Of a stretch of DNA of 15,291 nucleotides, positions 1 through 9,421 are shown in pieces (position 1 is the first letter of the stretch; the number at the start of each line of letters is the position of its first letter). Source of the stretch: Asterionellopsis glacialis (Eukaryota > Bacillariophyta > Plagiogrammaphyceae > Rhaphoneidales > Asterionellopsidaceae); assembly GCA_014885115.2 (NCBI GenBank), contig WKLE02001549.1, positions 1 to 15,291 on the forward strand, given 5' to 3'. A program made the position numbers and the translations under genes. The notes under the pieces were generated by a model that worked only from the letters and a program-made list of their open reading frames with translations, was not told where the DNA came from and made no database searches.

Positions 1-36
1 GGTATCTATAATCCGTTGTGTCTTGAGATTCAGTAT

Positions 37-110
37 AAATTACATATATGTAACCTAGGCTACAATAAATTATGTAAAATTCTAACTTAAGTTACAAATT
101 GTAACCTAGG
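37..110. repeat. AT-rich palindrome cluster
   Basis: Three short palindromes lie close together: TTACATATATGTAA (40-53), TAACTTAAGTTA (83-94) and TTACAAATTGTAA (92-104). The 10-mer GTAACCTAGG occurs twice as a direct repeat (50-59 and 101-110), each time just after a palindrome. No coding sequence is visible in 1-154. The arrangement could be the end of a small inverted-repeat element or a regulatory site; the sequence alone does not decide. Confidence 0.55.
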
Positions 111-154
111 ATGGCAGGTTCACTTTATGTGACGATCTGTGCAGACACAGTCTC

Positions 155-2966
155 GTGTTGTGCTTCTCGTCTGACAACACCAAGTTAAAATCAAAGGAAT
201 GTGGATATGCTGGGCAAAAACTAGCTAGTTTTTTGTGCATCATCTGGGTTTGTGCAATTGCAAAATCAATGTCCATGGATAACAGCTTGCAGCTTAAATT
301 CACAGAGTCCATGCAGCAATCGCAGACTGTCAATTTGATCTGTCCTAATTTGAGTCATTTAAGATCAATGAAGGAGAAGAAAGTTGTGCCAGTTGATCAT
401 GTGCTTTGCACCAACGGTGACATTGTTAGCATGGAATTTGCCCACAAGAAAGAAGTTCACCAAATGCTAATTCCTCTCCTTTCGGATTTTTTAATGCAGA
501 AATTGAGCAGTGTCATGGAAGAATGCGACATCAAGAATTTTGTTTCCAGTGACAATGTCGTGTTCATTCGTGATTGGATTAAATTTGATGTTGTGTTGGT
601 TAACAACGAAACAAAAAAAGAAATTGCCCTTTCAGATTTTGAAACAAACAATGAAACGGATTTAGCTCCCTATCAATTTCAAATGTTAACCTCACATGTG
701 GCCTTGGCATTGTTTGGCACAGGTCTGGGAGCCGGTCAAACAACACAAATTGAAAACCTTAAAGTCAGTTTGACACACGTTCTAGGTGATTCATTGCATC
801 ACACAGAAAGAAGCACTAAAAGGGGATCATGCAGGGCGAGGACTGGGACGAATGTTTCGCACAAATCATGTCCACTGATGACAAGAAGCTTTTTTTTGCA
901 TCGGCACGTCAAGAATGCTTTTGGGTGTGAAGATGACCTTTTGTTGGCCAGGATTGAAAACAGAACCCATCACATGCCAAATGCCGTGAAAGACATGTTT
1001 GGATTTAGCAAGGTTCCACCATTGTTGTCTGTTCGTCATTTTTTCACCAGTTTGATGAATTTGGTCTTTCCTAGCATGACGTCCGGTCAAATTTTGGCCA
1101 TTGCTGAAATGACTGACAAGAATCATCACCAACAAAACACAGCAGCTAATCATTATCAAACAAATGTCCAAAATTGGGATGAACATGCATTTGACAAATG
1201 GTTTGAAGCTTTGGGTTGCACAAAGCCAGATTCTTGCAACAATTTGAAACATGACAGCATCACTGCTGAGGACCTTCACGGTTCTCTCCAGTTTCTTTTT
1301 GGATCGAATGCAACATGGGTGTCTGGACAACAAGAAAGAATGGTTTTTGCAATGGCACGATCTTGAAGTCGTCACAAGTTTGTCAGCATTCCATGCGGTG
1401 GGGGAAAGACCATGGCTGCAGTCCTTCCAGTCGTTGCCGAGGCAAGAACAGGTCGACCAATTAGAAAGAGAATTTTTTGTCCCAATTGTTCCTTCCTCTG
1501 TGAATGTCATGGTTGCAACATCACAAAATCACTGAATTGCTTTCTGACAGCATGTCCATCGGTTTCTGTGGAGGTGTTTCAAGGGTCAGATGTCACAGAG
1601 GAAAGTTCATCTTCTCGTCTCTTGGAATGCAAACCTGACGCTCTACCTGAAATGATGATCATGAGCACACAGGCTGTTCACAACCTGATCCATTTTTATC
1701 CAACAAGAATTCAACATTGGGTTAAGTCTGGTTGGTCAGTGGACATTGTCTTGGACAAGACACACACTGTTTATTCCGAGTTGAAATTTCGTGATTCATT
1801 GTTGTCTTTGAGCAGTCTCAGTGAGCATGGGACACCAATCACTTTGATGACAGGTGGCATGAACAAACGGCTTGCTGGGCATCTGTGCAAACATCTGGGT
1901 GTGACAGAAGACATTAAGATGAACGACATGGATTTCATAGGTGGAAATGACCCCGTTGGAACTGGGTTTAGTTTCATAATTGTTAAAGACCGAAACGTTC
2001 TGAGACGCGTTGTTGCTGACGTGAAGCAATTTGTGCATGCAGAGAACAGATCCGTGCATGTGACATGCACCAGCAAGAGCAATGTTGATGCTGTTTGTGC
2101 GGGCGTACGAAATCATGACATGTCAATTGTGCATGCCACATCTGAATTGTCTTTAGAGGAAAAGACAGCAGTTGCCCAAAAGTGGATTGGTCGGAAATGA
2201 AAACAGCAAAGTTGATGTGATCATGACAGTTAATTTAATGCACAACCTTTCTAACACGGTCCAATGCTCCCAGGTGAGGCAATGTGTGACCCCTAGCGCT
2301 TGTCTCTTGCAGGGAACACACTGCGACCAGGATGAAGAAAATTTTGAAGCATCTCACATCAAGTGTGTTAAAATAGGGTTGTTGTCAAACGAAGCAACTG
2401 TTAAATCCGCCTTCCGTGATTTGCATTCTCTGAATGCATTGAAGAAAAATGATGTGTTCCAAAGGATGCGTGTTGGTCGGAATGAGCCGAAAGCATGGGT
2501 GGGAGCGCAGTGAGTGTGGCCAATGTTCTTTTTGTGTGCGGTCTTCTTTAAGTGATCCCAAACCACCAAACTTTGTGACAGATTTGGCCCCGAGCGCGGT
2601 GCCCTGCATCCGCACCCCCAACCACAATGCGAACAAAAGGGATAATCGACTGTGTCAAACATGTCAAATCCTTGTCACAAAAAACCTTCTGCGGATGTGA
2701 CTGTTTCGGCCAACTGGAAAACAGCCAAACGCACAATTAGCAACCCAGTCACTGTTCGGAAACAGATCATTCACGAGCAACAATGTCAAAACATGGTTTC
2801 AAATAAGGTCACTCTCGAACACATGGATGAACTGTTGTTTAATTGGTGCCTAACATGCCGAGATGAAAATTGTGACGGCACAAAATGCTTGGCTGTGGGC
2901 AAATGTCATTTGTGTGGTGGAAATCATTGTCGAACAAAATGTCCATGCTCTCCAAATCCACCCTAA
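155..2966 (+). pseudogene. RecQ-like SF2 helicase with upstream recombinase-like domain and zinc clusters, broken
   Basis: A decayed gene for an ATP-dependent DNA helicase. The frame is open from about 155, and its first in-frame ATG is at 269; the true start is uncertain. Walker A (IPCGGGKT, 1388-1411) is clear. Motif II reads LDKTH where DEAH is expected (1754-1765), followed by a motif III-like ITLMTGG and a helicase C-terminal lobe (VHVTCTSKSNVDAV, then SELSLEEKTAVAQKW). The N-terminal ~370 residues hold LFGTGLGAG (near 707-735), VRHFF (near 1031) and HHQQNTAANHY (1121-1156), which resemble boxes of a tyrosine recombinase domain; this is inference. The 3' part has Cys clusters CGQCSFC and CxxC, then a final cluster (CLTC, then CHLC, GNHC, KCPC) ending at 2966. 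Damage: in-frame TGA at 1364-1366 just before Walker A, and frameshifts near 2195, 2490 and 2670. The helicase call is fairly sure, the N-terminal domain call less so. Confidence 0.75.
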
Positions 2967-3170
2967 CAGGAAAGTGGCAAACTGCAGCAAATTGCAAGTG
3001 CTTTTTATTCATGCTGGATGTTTTATCTTGGAGGCAATTTGATCGTCCAGACAATCATTTAGCTAGCGAGTTTGCAATTTGATCGTCTGCAGAATTCCAC
3101 AGCAACACGGCACATGCAAGTCAGCCTTGCAAACATGAACCCGCAAGTCCCAAGCAAGGGCAGCATTGGA

Positions 3171-3246
3171 ACAGACGATCATTTGGTCATAAAAATTGCC
3201 ATTTGAGCTCTCAGTTGATTAAAGAAAATGCCATTTGATCGTCTGT
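3171..3246. repeat. 76-nt dyad module, copy L1
   Basis: The module has perfect 11-nt inverted ends, ACAGACGATCA and TGATCGTCTGT. Its centre is TTTGAGCTCTCA, which differs by one base from the GAGCGCTC centre of the other copies. Length is exactly 76 nt, as in the other three modules of this window. Confidence 0.85.
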
Positions 3247-3278
3247 AGGTTTCCACAGCGATGCAGCACTGGCAGGCC

Positions 3279-3417
3279 TTGGCATGGTGCGACACTTGTG
3301 AGGCACGGTGCATTTTGGCACGGTGCTTGCACGGCACTTGCACGGTGCTTTGTGCTTGTGTCACACGGTGTCACAAGGTGCTTGTGCGGTGCTGTGCTAA
3401 CACGATGTGTCAGGGGG
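3279..3417. repeat. Cassette of X, left version (CACGGTGC-rich)
   Basis: A low-complexity stretch built of repeated CACGGTGC/CTTGTG words. It sits between conserved flanks: GGCAGGCC on the left and GATGCAGCAC on the right. The same slot in the right X copy (10671-10802) holds unrelated sequence of similar length. The apparent open frames crossing this block on both strands are products of the simple repeat, not genes. Confidence 0.8.
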
Positions 3418-3447
3418 GATGCAGCACATGCTGCTCTCCTTTCTGGC

Positions 3448-3523
3448 ACAGACGATCATTTGTTTATGGAAATTGCCATTTGAGCGCTCAACCAATTACA
3501 AAGTGTGCCATTTGATTGTCTGT
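3448..3523. repeat. 76-nt dyad module, copy L2
   Basis: The ends are ACAGACGATCA and TGATTGTCTGT; one CpG-to-TpG change breaks perfect symmetry. The perfect palindrome TTGAGCGCTCAA lies exactly in the middle (dyad axis between 3485 and 3486). CCATTTGA occurs in each arm in direct orientation. The module lies about 130 nt upstream of the PIP-box gene ATG. Confidence 0.85.
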
Positions 3524-3654
3524 AGCATTCTGCAGTGACACAGTGCAAATGGCCGTTTGCCTCCTCCACATTCCTGTCAAGGCCTGTCAACAAACATGCA
3601 TCGAGATTCATCGCTGGAACTGCATTCATTGTCACTGAAAGAAGTGACAACAAC

Positions 3655-3946
3655 ATGAAGAAAACAGGAGCAGCAAAGAAAAAAAACGGCCAACGTGGAC
3701 AGGCTAAAAACGTTGGTCCTTACAATCCTGATGAGTGGATGGCAGAACAGAAGGAGAAGACTCATGACGACACCATCTTGGAACAAAAAATTGATGCTGC
3801 AATGGAGGTTTCCAATGGCAAACAGCACCGTGTCACTGATTTTTTTGGTGTTGTCAACTTGCGCGATCATTGCAACAGTTGTGAAATTAAAAAACAATCC
3901 CTAAAAAAAAGGGGTGATTCTTCCTCCCAAAAATCCAGTGAAAATG
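3655..3946 (+). pseudogene. PIP-box small basic protein, left copy, 3' end lost at LINE junction
   Basis: I do not recognise the family. The ATG at 3655 is chosen because a Lys/Gly-rich start (MKKTGAAKKKNG) follows at once and both copies of the gene share it; the frame is open further upstream (ATG at 3535), also within X. About 97 codons remain. Features seen: a basic N-terminus, a charged middle (EWMAEQKEKT) and KQHRVTDFFGV, which fits the PCNA-interacting consensus Q-x-x-hydrophobic-x-x-F-F. This suggests a nuclear protein that docks on the replication clamp; that role is inferred from the motif only. Compared with the right copy, this one keeps the reading frame across the A/G run (3902-3914) but loses its 3' end at the LINE. 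The frame runs on to 4041 through LINE-side sequence, which is not part of the gene. Confidence 0.5.
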
Positions 3947-3956
3947 AAAAAAAAAA

Positions 3957-4087
3957 CCTGTTCATTTGTTTTACACTGCTGCAGCTGTCTGCATTGAGAC
4001 AAATCTCTACAAACTCTACCCACAGTTCCAACTGTGCATGACTAGCATGCTTAAGCCAGATGATTAAATGAATTTCAGGACACCTTG
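3957..4087 (-). other. LINE 3' untranslated region
   Basis: About 130 nt between the ORF2 TAA and the junction with X. No AATAAA signal and no poly(A) tail on the element's sense strand are visible. Confidence 0.65.
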
Positions 4088-5791
4088 TTAAGGTGGCTTG
4101 AAATAATCTCTGATCGACCTCACATGTGTCATAGCAAGTGTGGTGGCCCTGCTCAAGCTGTGCAGGACAACTGGGCGCCACATGGTTGCCCAGTTAATCA
4201 AGGATGTTGTGTTGCTTTGAAGTTGTTCCTCCAGAGGAATGTCAAAAATCTCTCTGTCCTTAGCGCATGTCCGTTTTTCTAGTCCGTACAAAAATGTCAC
4301 TTCTCGGGCTGCTTTCTCTTTTTCTCGCATGTTAAATGATTCTTGTTCTTTTCCATGTCGTGTGGCATTCCTAATTGTCCAATGTTCATGTGCCCATTGC
4401 CAAATTGCATGTGTGATAGAAACGGTCCAGTTTGCTTCGAAGTGTCCGTCAGATGTGGGCCTGTTGCTGTGTTTCTTATGGAGATAGTTCCAGTCCAAAT
4501 GAAACCGTCCTTGAAGAAGTTGATGCCAACCCAATGAGGCTTGCTGTTGAACCAGATTGGGGAATTGAGACTCTTCGGGTGAGTGATGTTTGCCTTCCAG
4601 ACATGATTCAAGGCCTTGAAGAAGGGTGTCACACAACAGTGGATCAGTGTCCATCGAATCACATTGTTTCTGAATTCGCTGATAAAGCAGTCTTCGGTGC
4701 CTGGTCATGTCTTGTTGTCTGCATTTGAACAGATGATGTTGGGTCTCTGTTTCGGCATTGCACATGCAGCACAAGTCAGATTCATGTCTGTCGCACATTT
4801 TGGTTTTTGTTGCTGCCAGCAAATGTCGATGAATTAATTTGTTAAGGAACTGTCTGGGCAATGATGTTTTGGTTATGGCCATCCGATGAGAATCCCAGTC
4901 GATTGAGTGAAACAATTCCTGTGACCAGTTATTTCGTTGAATCAAACATTCCTGGATCTTAGGGAATGTCATGTTGAATCTCAACTTGCTTGGGTGCTTG
5001 GACGACATTGTGGTGTCTTTGCAATGGAGTTGGACATTGTTTGCTGGGAATCTCAACACTTTGGATCTGTCACATTCTTTATGGTTCTTCTGGTAGTGGC
5101 CTGCCAATTCATCAGCTTCCACGTTAAGCTGGGCTGGCAGTGGTAATTTGTGTTTAGGCACTTTGTTGTCTTGGTGTCCTTTGACATGTTCCATAACGGC
5201 AGTTGGCAATGACTTGTTCATCACTTCGCAAATTTGGTTGATCACGTCCCAATCGGGAGCCAGAGTGCAGCCTGGACTCAAACAGTTCCATGACAACTGG
5301 GTGGCTATCCGACTGATCACTCCTTCATTGTCTGTGTGAGCCTGGATGTAAGGAAGTCGCTGTTTATGCATTTCGGCATTTGTTGGAAGTCTCACATTTT
5401 GATGTTTTGAATGTTCCGTAAAGAAAATCATCCATGACAACACTCCGCAAGCTTCTGATCGAAATGAATCACCAAGGTCGCAACCATGAGCTGGTCCTGA
5501 GCATTTGACTAGTCTTTTACCATTTCTGGTTGACATCACCCATCCAAATGAACCTTGGTTGTTAGACACCGAACCATCGCTGCATGTCACCAGATTGTCA
5601 TTGGATATTGTCCTACGCAGTTCTTTATGAGGCACCAAAAATTCTGCATCGTTGAGCAGAGCACTTTTCCAAGGATCAAGAGAATTGACATGACATTTAA
5701 AGGTTGCAATCCATGGATTTGTTGGAGGCATCATGATGCTGCATAAGTTCGGCGGGACAAACCATCCTTTGTTGTGGGGGACTGCATGCAC
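4088..5791 (-). pseudogene. ORF2 RNase H domain, zinc knuckle and C-terminal tail
   Basis: An intact 567-codon stretch in the same frame as the RT, separated from it by TGA 5816-5818. RNase H catalytic residues are all present: Asp in CSDGS, Glu in RSEACG, Asp in AHTDNEG, His in VKGHQDN and Asp in NVEADELAGHY. The domain would remove the RNA strand of the RNA/DNA hybrid during insertion. Further on, LCCMCNAETETQHHLFKC has the C-x2-C...H-x4-C spacing of the zf-RVT knuckle. A Trp-rich region (WTVSITHAIWQWAHEHW) precedes the tail. The protein ends in HVRSIRDYFKPP, a PCNA-box-like peptide. This is the best preserved part of the element. Confidence 0.93.
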
Positions 5792-5815
5792 TGGGAAGTG
5801 TTGGATAGAAGGTGT

Positions 5816-8174
5816 TCAGATAACTAGCATTTCAGGATTGCATGTGAACATGGAAGAATCGGGCAACCTGTAACAAACCTCGTAGCTTCCCTTGTTGCGG
5901 ATCAAGAGTTTCTTTCTATCCAGGGACATGCAGGAGAACCATGATCTTCTTTGTTCTAATGAATTAAATTTCCAGTGGCCTGATGGAAGGCGTAAACTCC
6001 AATCTTCTAGAGCAAAAATTCTGCAAGCTTTTCTCCAAAGTCTCCAAGTTTTTTGATTCGGTTTGCCTTGGCGTGTCTGTCCTCTGTTGTTGAAGCTACT
6101 TGTTGCTGTGCGTTCTCCAAATAAGAAGGCTAAATCCAACTTGTCGCCTTGGGCCATTGTGAGGTCGGAGATGGTGACCGCCTGTAAAAACAATCTGCAG
6201 CAGTTGATCAATTTAATTTCAGGATCAGAAAATTTCCCGCACTGTAAGATATGATCCACAATGTGACTATCTCTCTCGCGTTGTTGCTGAGGAATGAAGG
6301 CAGGTGATAATTCAATTGATGCTCCTGCTGCTCGAAGGGCTTCTCTTGTGCTCGAAATCCATTTATTGGATGACAGTCTATCATAAGAATGCAGAGTGAT
6401 GGAATTGTTGTGGGGACAAGTCGGTGATAAGATGGGCTCTCCAGATGAGTGGAATTTGCAGTGAGTAAGATGATAAATGCATTTATTGAACTCGGGTGCA
6501 CCGCCTGATGCAAATAACAAATCGCTCCAGCATTGGGCATCATGTTCCATCTTTTCTAGCAGGTCTTCATATGATTCGGATGGGGCTCCTAGACAGCATC
6601 CAGTGCTATCGTCAACGAAGCCAACCATGTGCAACCGGACTTGAACATCGTTGTTGAAAGATGTAAAGGTTCCTCCGAAGGCTATCTCATCATGCATGTC
6701 AAACAATGAACAGCTTGTGAAGGTCTAGATTGCGGGCGAATTGCCACTGCCTTGACCGGATCCGTGGATGGGGAATAGAGCACTGTGACTGCAAGCTTCA
6801 TCGGATGCGTTGAAATTGGTTTTGAGGTGATATTTTGCTTCCTCCAAGTTTGATGCCATTGCCAGGCATGCTGTCTTTGGGCATCCGTATTTCCGACTGA
6901 ATGTAGTGGCTAATTTCACTAAAATCCGGTCATAACATGAGGCTGCATCATTTGCAAATTTGATGTTTGAACGTCGAGTGCATCTGCTGTGTTCGTTGAC
7001 TAATTCTTCAATGATAACTGGGTCGTGAGAAGATCTTCCTGGCCGTCCTCCGCATTGTCCTTGATGCAGCAGTCTTTCATCTTCTGCATGGTGCATGGTG
7101 CGTCTCCAAAATGTTCCATTGATCATGTTGTAATCAGCTTCGTAGATGTGGATCACTCTCAATCTATGAATTCTTGTGTCGCCGGGATCTTTTTAGTGTC
7201 ATCACGTTTACAATTTTTTTCCATCTTTTGTATGAATAACCAAATCGGACCGCGTGATTTATCAAAGCTGCGTGGGCCTTTATCAACAACATTTGCTTTC
7301 GTTCTAGATCAAGGCACTGGGGGTGGTCTTCGTTCAGGTCGTGTCACTGAACCATGGCGTGGTGATGTCCAAGGTGCAATCCTGAAGGGGAGGTGCTTGC
7401 AGACTCTTTCCATGTTTTAACTTTATCTATGAATTCATCTGCAGTTACCAACTTTTTAACTGAATCCAACAAAGTCACCCTTTGCATGTGTTTTACAAAA
7501 ATGTTTGTCAAATCATCCAATTCGTCGCGGTTATAATCGCCTTCTAGCATCAACTCGGCTGAAGCTTGGGCTGCTTTGTGATCCAGATCTACGGACAATG
7601 GAGGTGCGGTGAAGGGAGTGCCCTCTGCTTGGCCAAAATGTTGTCGATTGCGTTGAATGAGACATTTTGTTATTTCTTCTGGTGCGTCGATGGTGGTCCA
7701 TTGTTTGGCTTCTTTGGGTTTGTCTGGAAGATCGGTAGGAATGTCGATGGAGTTGAAGGAACTTTTGGTTGAATTTTGTCGGATTTTGTTTAATTTGGAA
7801 AACACCGCGTTGATCTCGCGAGCCTTACGCAAGTCACGTGGTTCTTTTTCTTTTTGTTTGTTGCCTGACAACATGCATTCTCCGATGGAGGTGTCCATCT
7901 CTTCTTCTAAGCTGTGTTGAATGGACTTTTCTTCCTCTCGTATTTCTTTTTTCAATGATCGTAGGATGGAATTACATTCTTCTATGGATGATGGGCTTTT
8001 GTTTTGATTTACAACATCTGCGGTTTCGGATGGAATGATTTGTTTGCCTGTCTTCAATTCTGACATGCATGTGCGACAGAAATTGCATTTATCCATGAGG
8101 TTGATGAGCAATTTTGGTGAAGGTGGTCGTTTGTTTCTTTTTCTGACATTGGAATGCGGCATGTTGTGATGCAT
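5816..8174 (-). pseudogene. ORF2 reverse transcriptase segment
   Basis: RT core with a conserved upstream part. Upstream marks are QRNRQHFGQAEGTPF and TSPSGLHLGHHHAM (the family's pre-palm block). The linker YSYKRWKKIVNVM lies in 7163-7343, then DPGDTRIHRLRVIHIYEADYN begins the palm. Motif A is NDAASCYDRI, motif B GSGQGSGNSP and motif C GFVDDST. The catalytic Asp residues of A and C are kept. After motif C the thumb/connection region looks about 200 residues shorter than I remember for the family, jumping within about 85 residues to KWISSTREALRAAG. Stops: TGA 7344-7346 (Arg expected from recalled relatives) and TAG 6725-6727 (Trp expected). A frame change lies near 7197. Confidence 0.92.
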
Positions 8175-9421
8175 TTGTTAACAAATTGTCTAACTTCTCT
8201 GCTAGGGAATGGCATGACAGGCGGGACGACTGTGTGGTGTGGATCAGGGACTCTGTTTCGTTTGGGAGCATGTCGAAATTTATTTTCTGTGTGCAGCCTG
8301 TTTGCAGAAGGATCAGTGCTGTTGAATCCTTGAAGAGGTGGAGGTGCCAGAACAGATGTGGGGTTACCAAACATGGAGTCTGTGTTGATGTCTAAATAAA
8401 AACCACGATGGTTGGAGACTGTTCGTTGAGAAAAAGCATCGTATCCACAAGTTTTAACCGAAGAAGCTAATGCTAAGGTGCACAAAGCAAAATCAATCCT
8501 TGAGCTACCTGATTGGAAGGTGTTAAACTTAGATTGTCCTGCATGGTGATGCAGAATGTCTGTCAATTGGAATTGGTCTCTTATCTTTTTCATTCCACTT
8601 GATGATGATTCAATGTCTTCGTTGAAGTCGCCTAACATCAGCATTTCTTGATTTTTCCGGATGAGTGATTCGGTTAAGCGTTTGATGTCTCTGTCGAAGT
8701 GTTCTCTGGGATCGTGGTTGCCATTTGGATGTTGGATTTTTAAAATTGACGTTTGTTGGGAATAAGCTGTCATCCGTTGGTCAGACAATGGACGAGATGA
8801 CTTAGCTACTTTGTAACAAACAACAATGTTAATCATTTTCTGTCGCTTGCCTGCTAGCTGCAGATGCATCCAACACCCAAATTTGTCATAGTTTGTTTTT
8901 GCGATTCTTCCCAAGTAAGAGTCTTTTGCGATGCTAATCGTGCCTCCTGGTTTAAATGTTGTTGCTGATGGCATCGATGTGCCATTAACAGATGTCTTGT
9001 TATGAGGGAAGTGTTTGTTCATGGTGGAGCGTGTGTTGGATGTGATTGTTTGTTTTGTGTTGTCGAGGTTATGTTCTGTTCCTAGGAAATGGTCGATGTC
9101 TGAATTCTGCATGGTCCGACATGTGTCATTAGCAGTTCCTCCACTGGAAGACAGGCGTGTTCCGTTCAGATCAATGCAGCATGATCGTGTGATGTTCACG
9201 TCTGTGTTGTTGTTGAGCGGTGGGCCGATGGGTTCATGAAGACCATGTTGTTTGAACTTGGTTGTGTCCAATCGTAGAACTTGGTTGTTCATGTGACCTT
9301 TGTGGTGATTGTGTGTTGAAGTTGGTGGAGATTTTTTGTGTGTGGCAGTGCTTGTTGATTTCTTGGTTTGCGTTGTTATGAATCGATGCTGATGTGATGT
9401 TGTTTGAGTGATGCTATTCAT
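8054..9421 (-). pseudogene. ORF2 endonuclease (AP-endonuclease-like) segment
   Basis: The intact stretch of 455 codons covers the linker and the EEP-type endonuclease. Visible motifs: IDLNGTRL (catalytic Asn), GTEHNLD (catalytic Glu), LMLGDFNED (Asp and Asn), SRIDFAL and VSNHRGFYLDI. The last corresponds to the SDH motif of the family, but Asp has become Asn (AAC, one G-to-A change from GAC), which should abolish nicking. Real coding follows this frame only to about 8340; the family sequence then continues in another frame (AEKLDNLLTNASQHAA, within 8370-8089), so the last ~95 codons of this frame are probably shifted. Confidence 0.88.
9414..9421 (-). promoter_or_regulatory. ORF1/ORF2 start-stop overlap ATGAATAG
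   Basis: On the minus strand the ORF2 ATG (9421-9419) precedes the ORF1 TAG (9416-9414) in another frame, giving ATGAATAG. This layout fits coupled termination and reinitiation, known for several non-LTR elements; here it is inferred from the layout. Confidence 0.6.

Larger units (their letters stand above)
3036..3946 (+). repeat. Long direct repeat X, left copy
   Basis: This stretch matches 10428-11330 in the same orientation over its whole length except a central cassette. Outside the cassette the two copies differ at roughly 50 positions by eye. It starts at AATTTGATCGTCC and holds, in order: two TTTGATCGTC motifs 40 bp apart (3038, 3078), a 76-nt dyad module (3171-3246), a cassette (3279-3417), a second dyad module (3448-3523) and the 5' part of the PIP-box gene (from 3655). 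Homology stops at 3946, where ten A residues and then the LINE 3' end follow. The copy is either one half of a very long target-site duplication or a separate repeat unit. The 69 nt between the helicase stop and this repeat (2967-3035) hold nothing I recognise. Confidence 0.93.
4088..9421 (-). pseudogene. LINE ORF2 (EN-RT-RNase H polyprotein), inactivated
   Basis: About 1,770 codons. The ATG at 9421 overlaps the end of ORF1. Order of parts: low-complexity Ser/Thr/His-rich linker (about 85 residues), endonuclease, connector, RT, RNase H, CCHC-like knuckle, C-terminal tail. Its job in the family is target-primed reverse transcription: nicking the target and copying the element RNA in place. Breaks: frame changes near 8340 and 8150 between endonuclease and RT, a TGA at 7344-7346, a frame change near 7197 at an A5 run, a TAG at 6725-6727 just after RT motif B, and a TGA at 5816-5818. 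From 7162 to 4088 all parts lie in one frame once the two stops are set aside. The ORF ends with TAA at 4088. Confidence 0.92.

Noticed and set aside
1364..1366. TGA used as a sense codon in this genome
   Set aside because: Positions expected by homology include both Arg and Trp, TGG is common in the same ORFs, and the X-copy differences support simple transition decay.
2274..2312. A 39-nt intron (CAG/GTGAGG ... TTGCAG/GG) in the helicase gene
   Set aside because: The frame is open through it, the length is too short to be typical, and recalled helicase relatives seem to continue through this part. Kept as coding.
3235..3515. Cys-rich open frames across the left cassette on both strands
   Set aside because: They come from the CACGGTGC simple repeat and have no counterpart in the right X copy.
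3947..4041. 3' extension of the left PIP-box gene frame to 4041
   Set aside because: Homology to the right copy ends at 3946; the rest is A10 plus LINE 3' sequence read through by chance.
4239..4837. Plus-strand ORFs overlapping LINE ORF2
   Set aside because: They are antisense shadows of the well-supported RNase H/zinc-knuckle coding frame.
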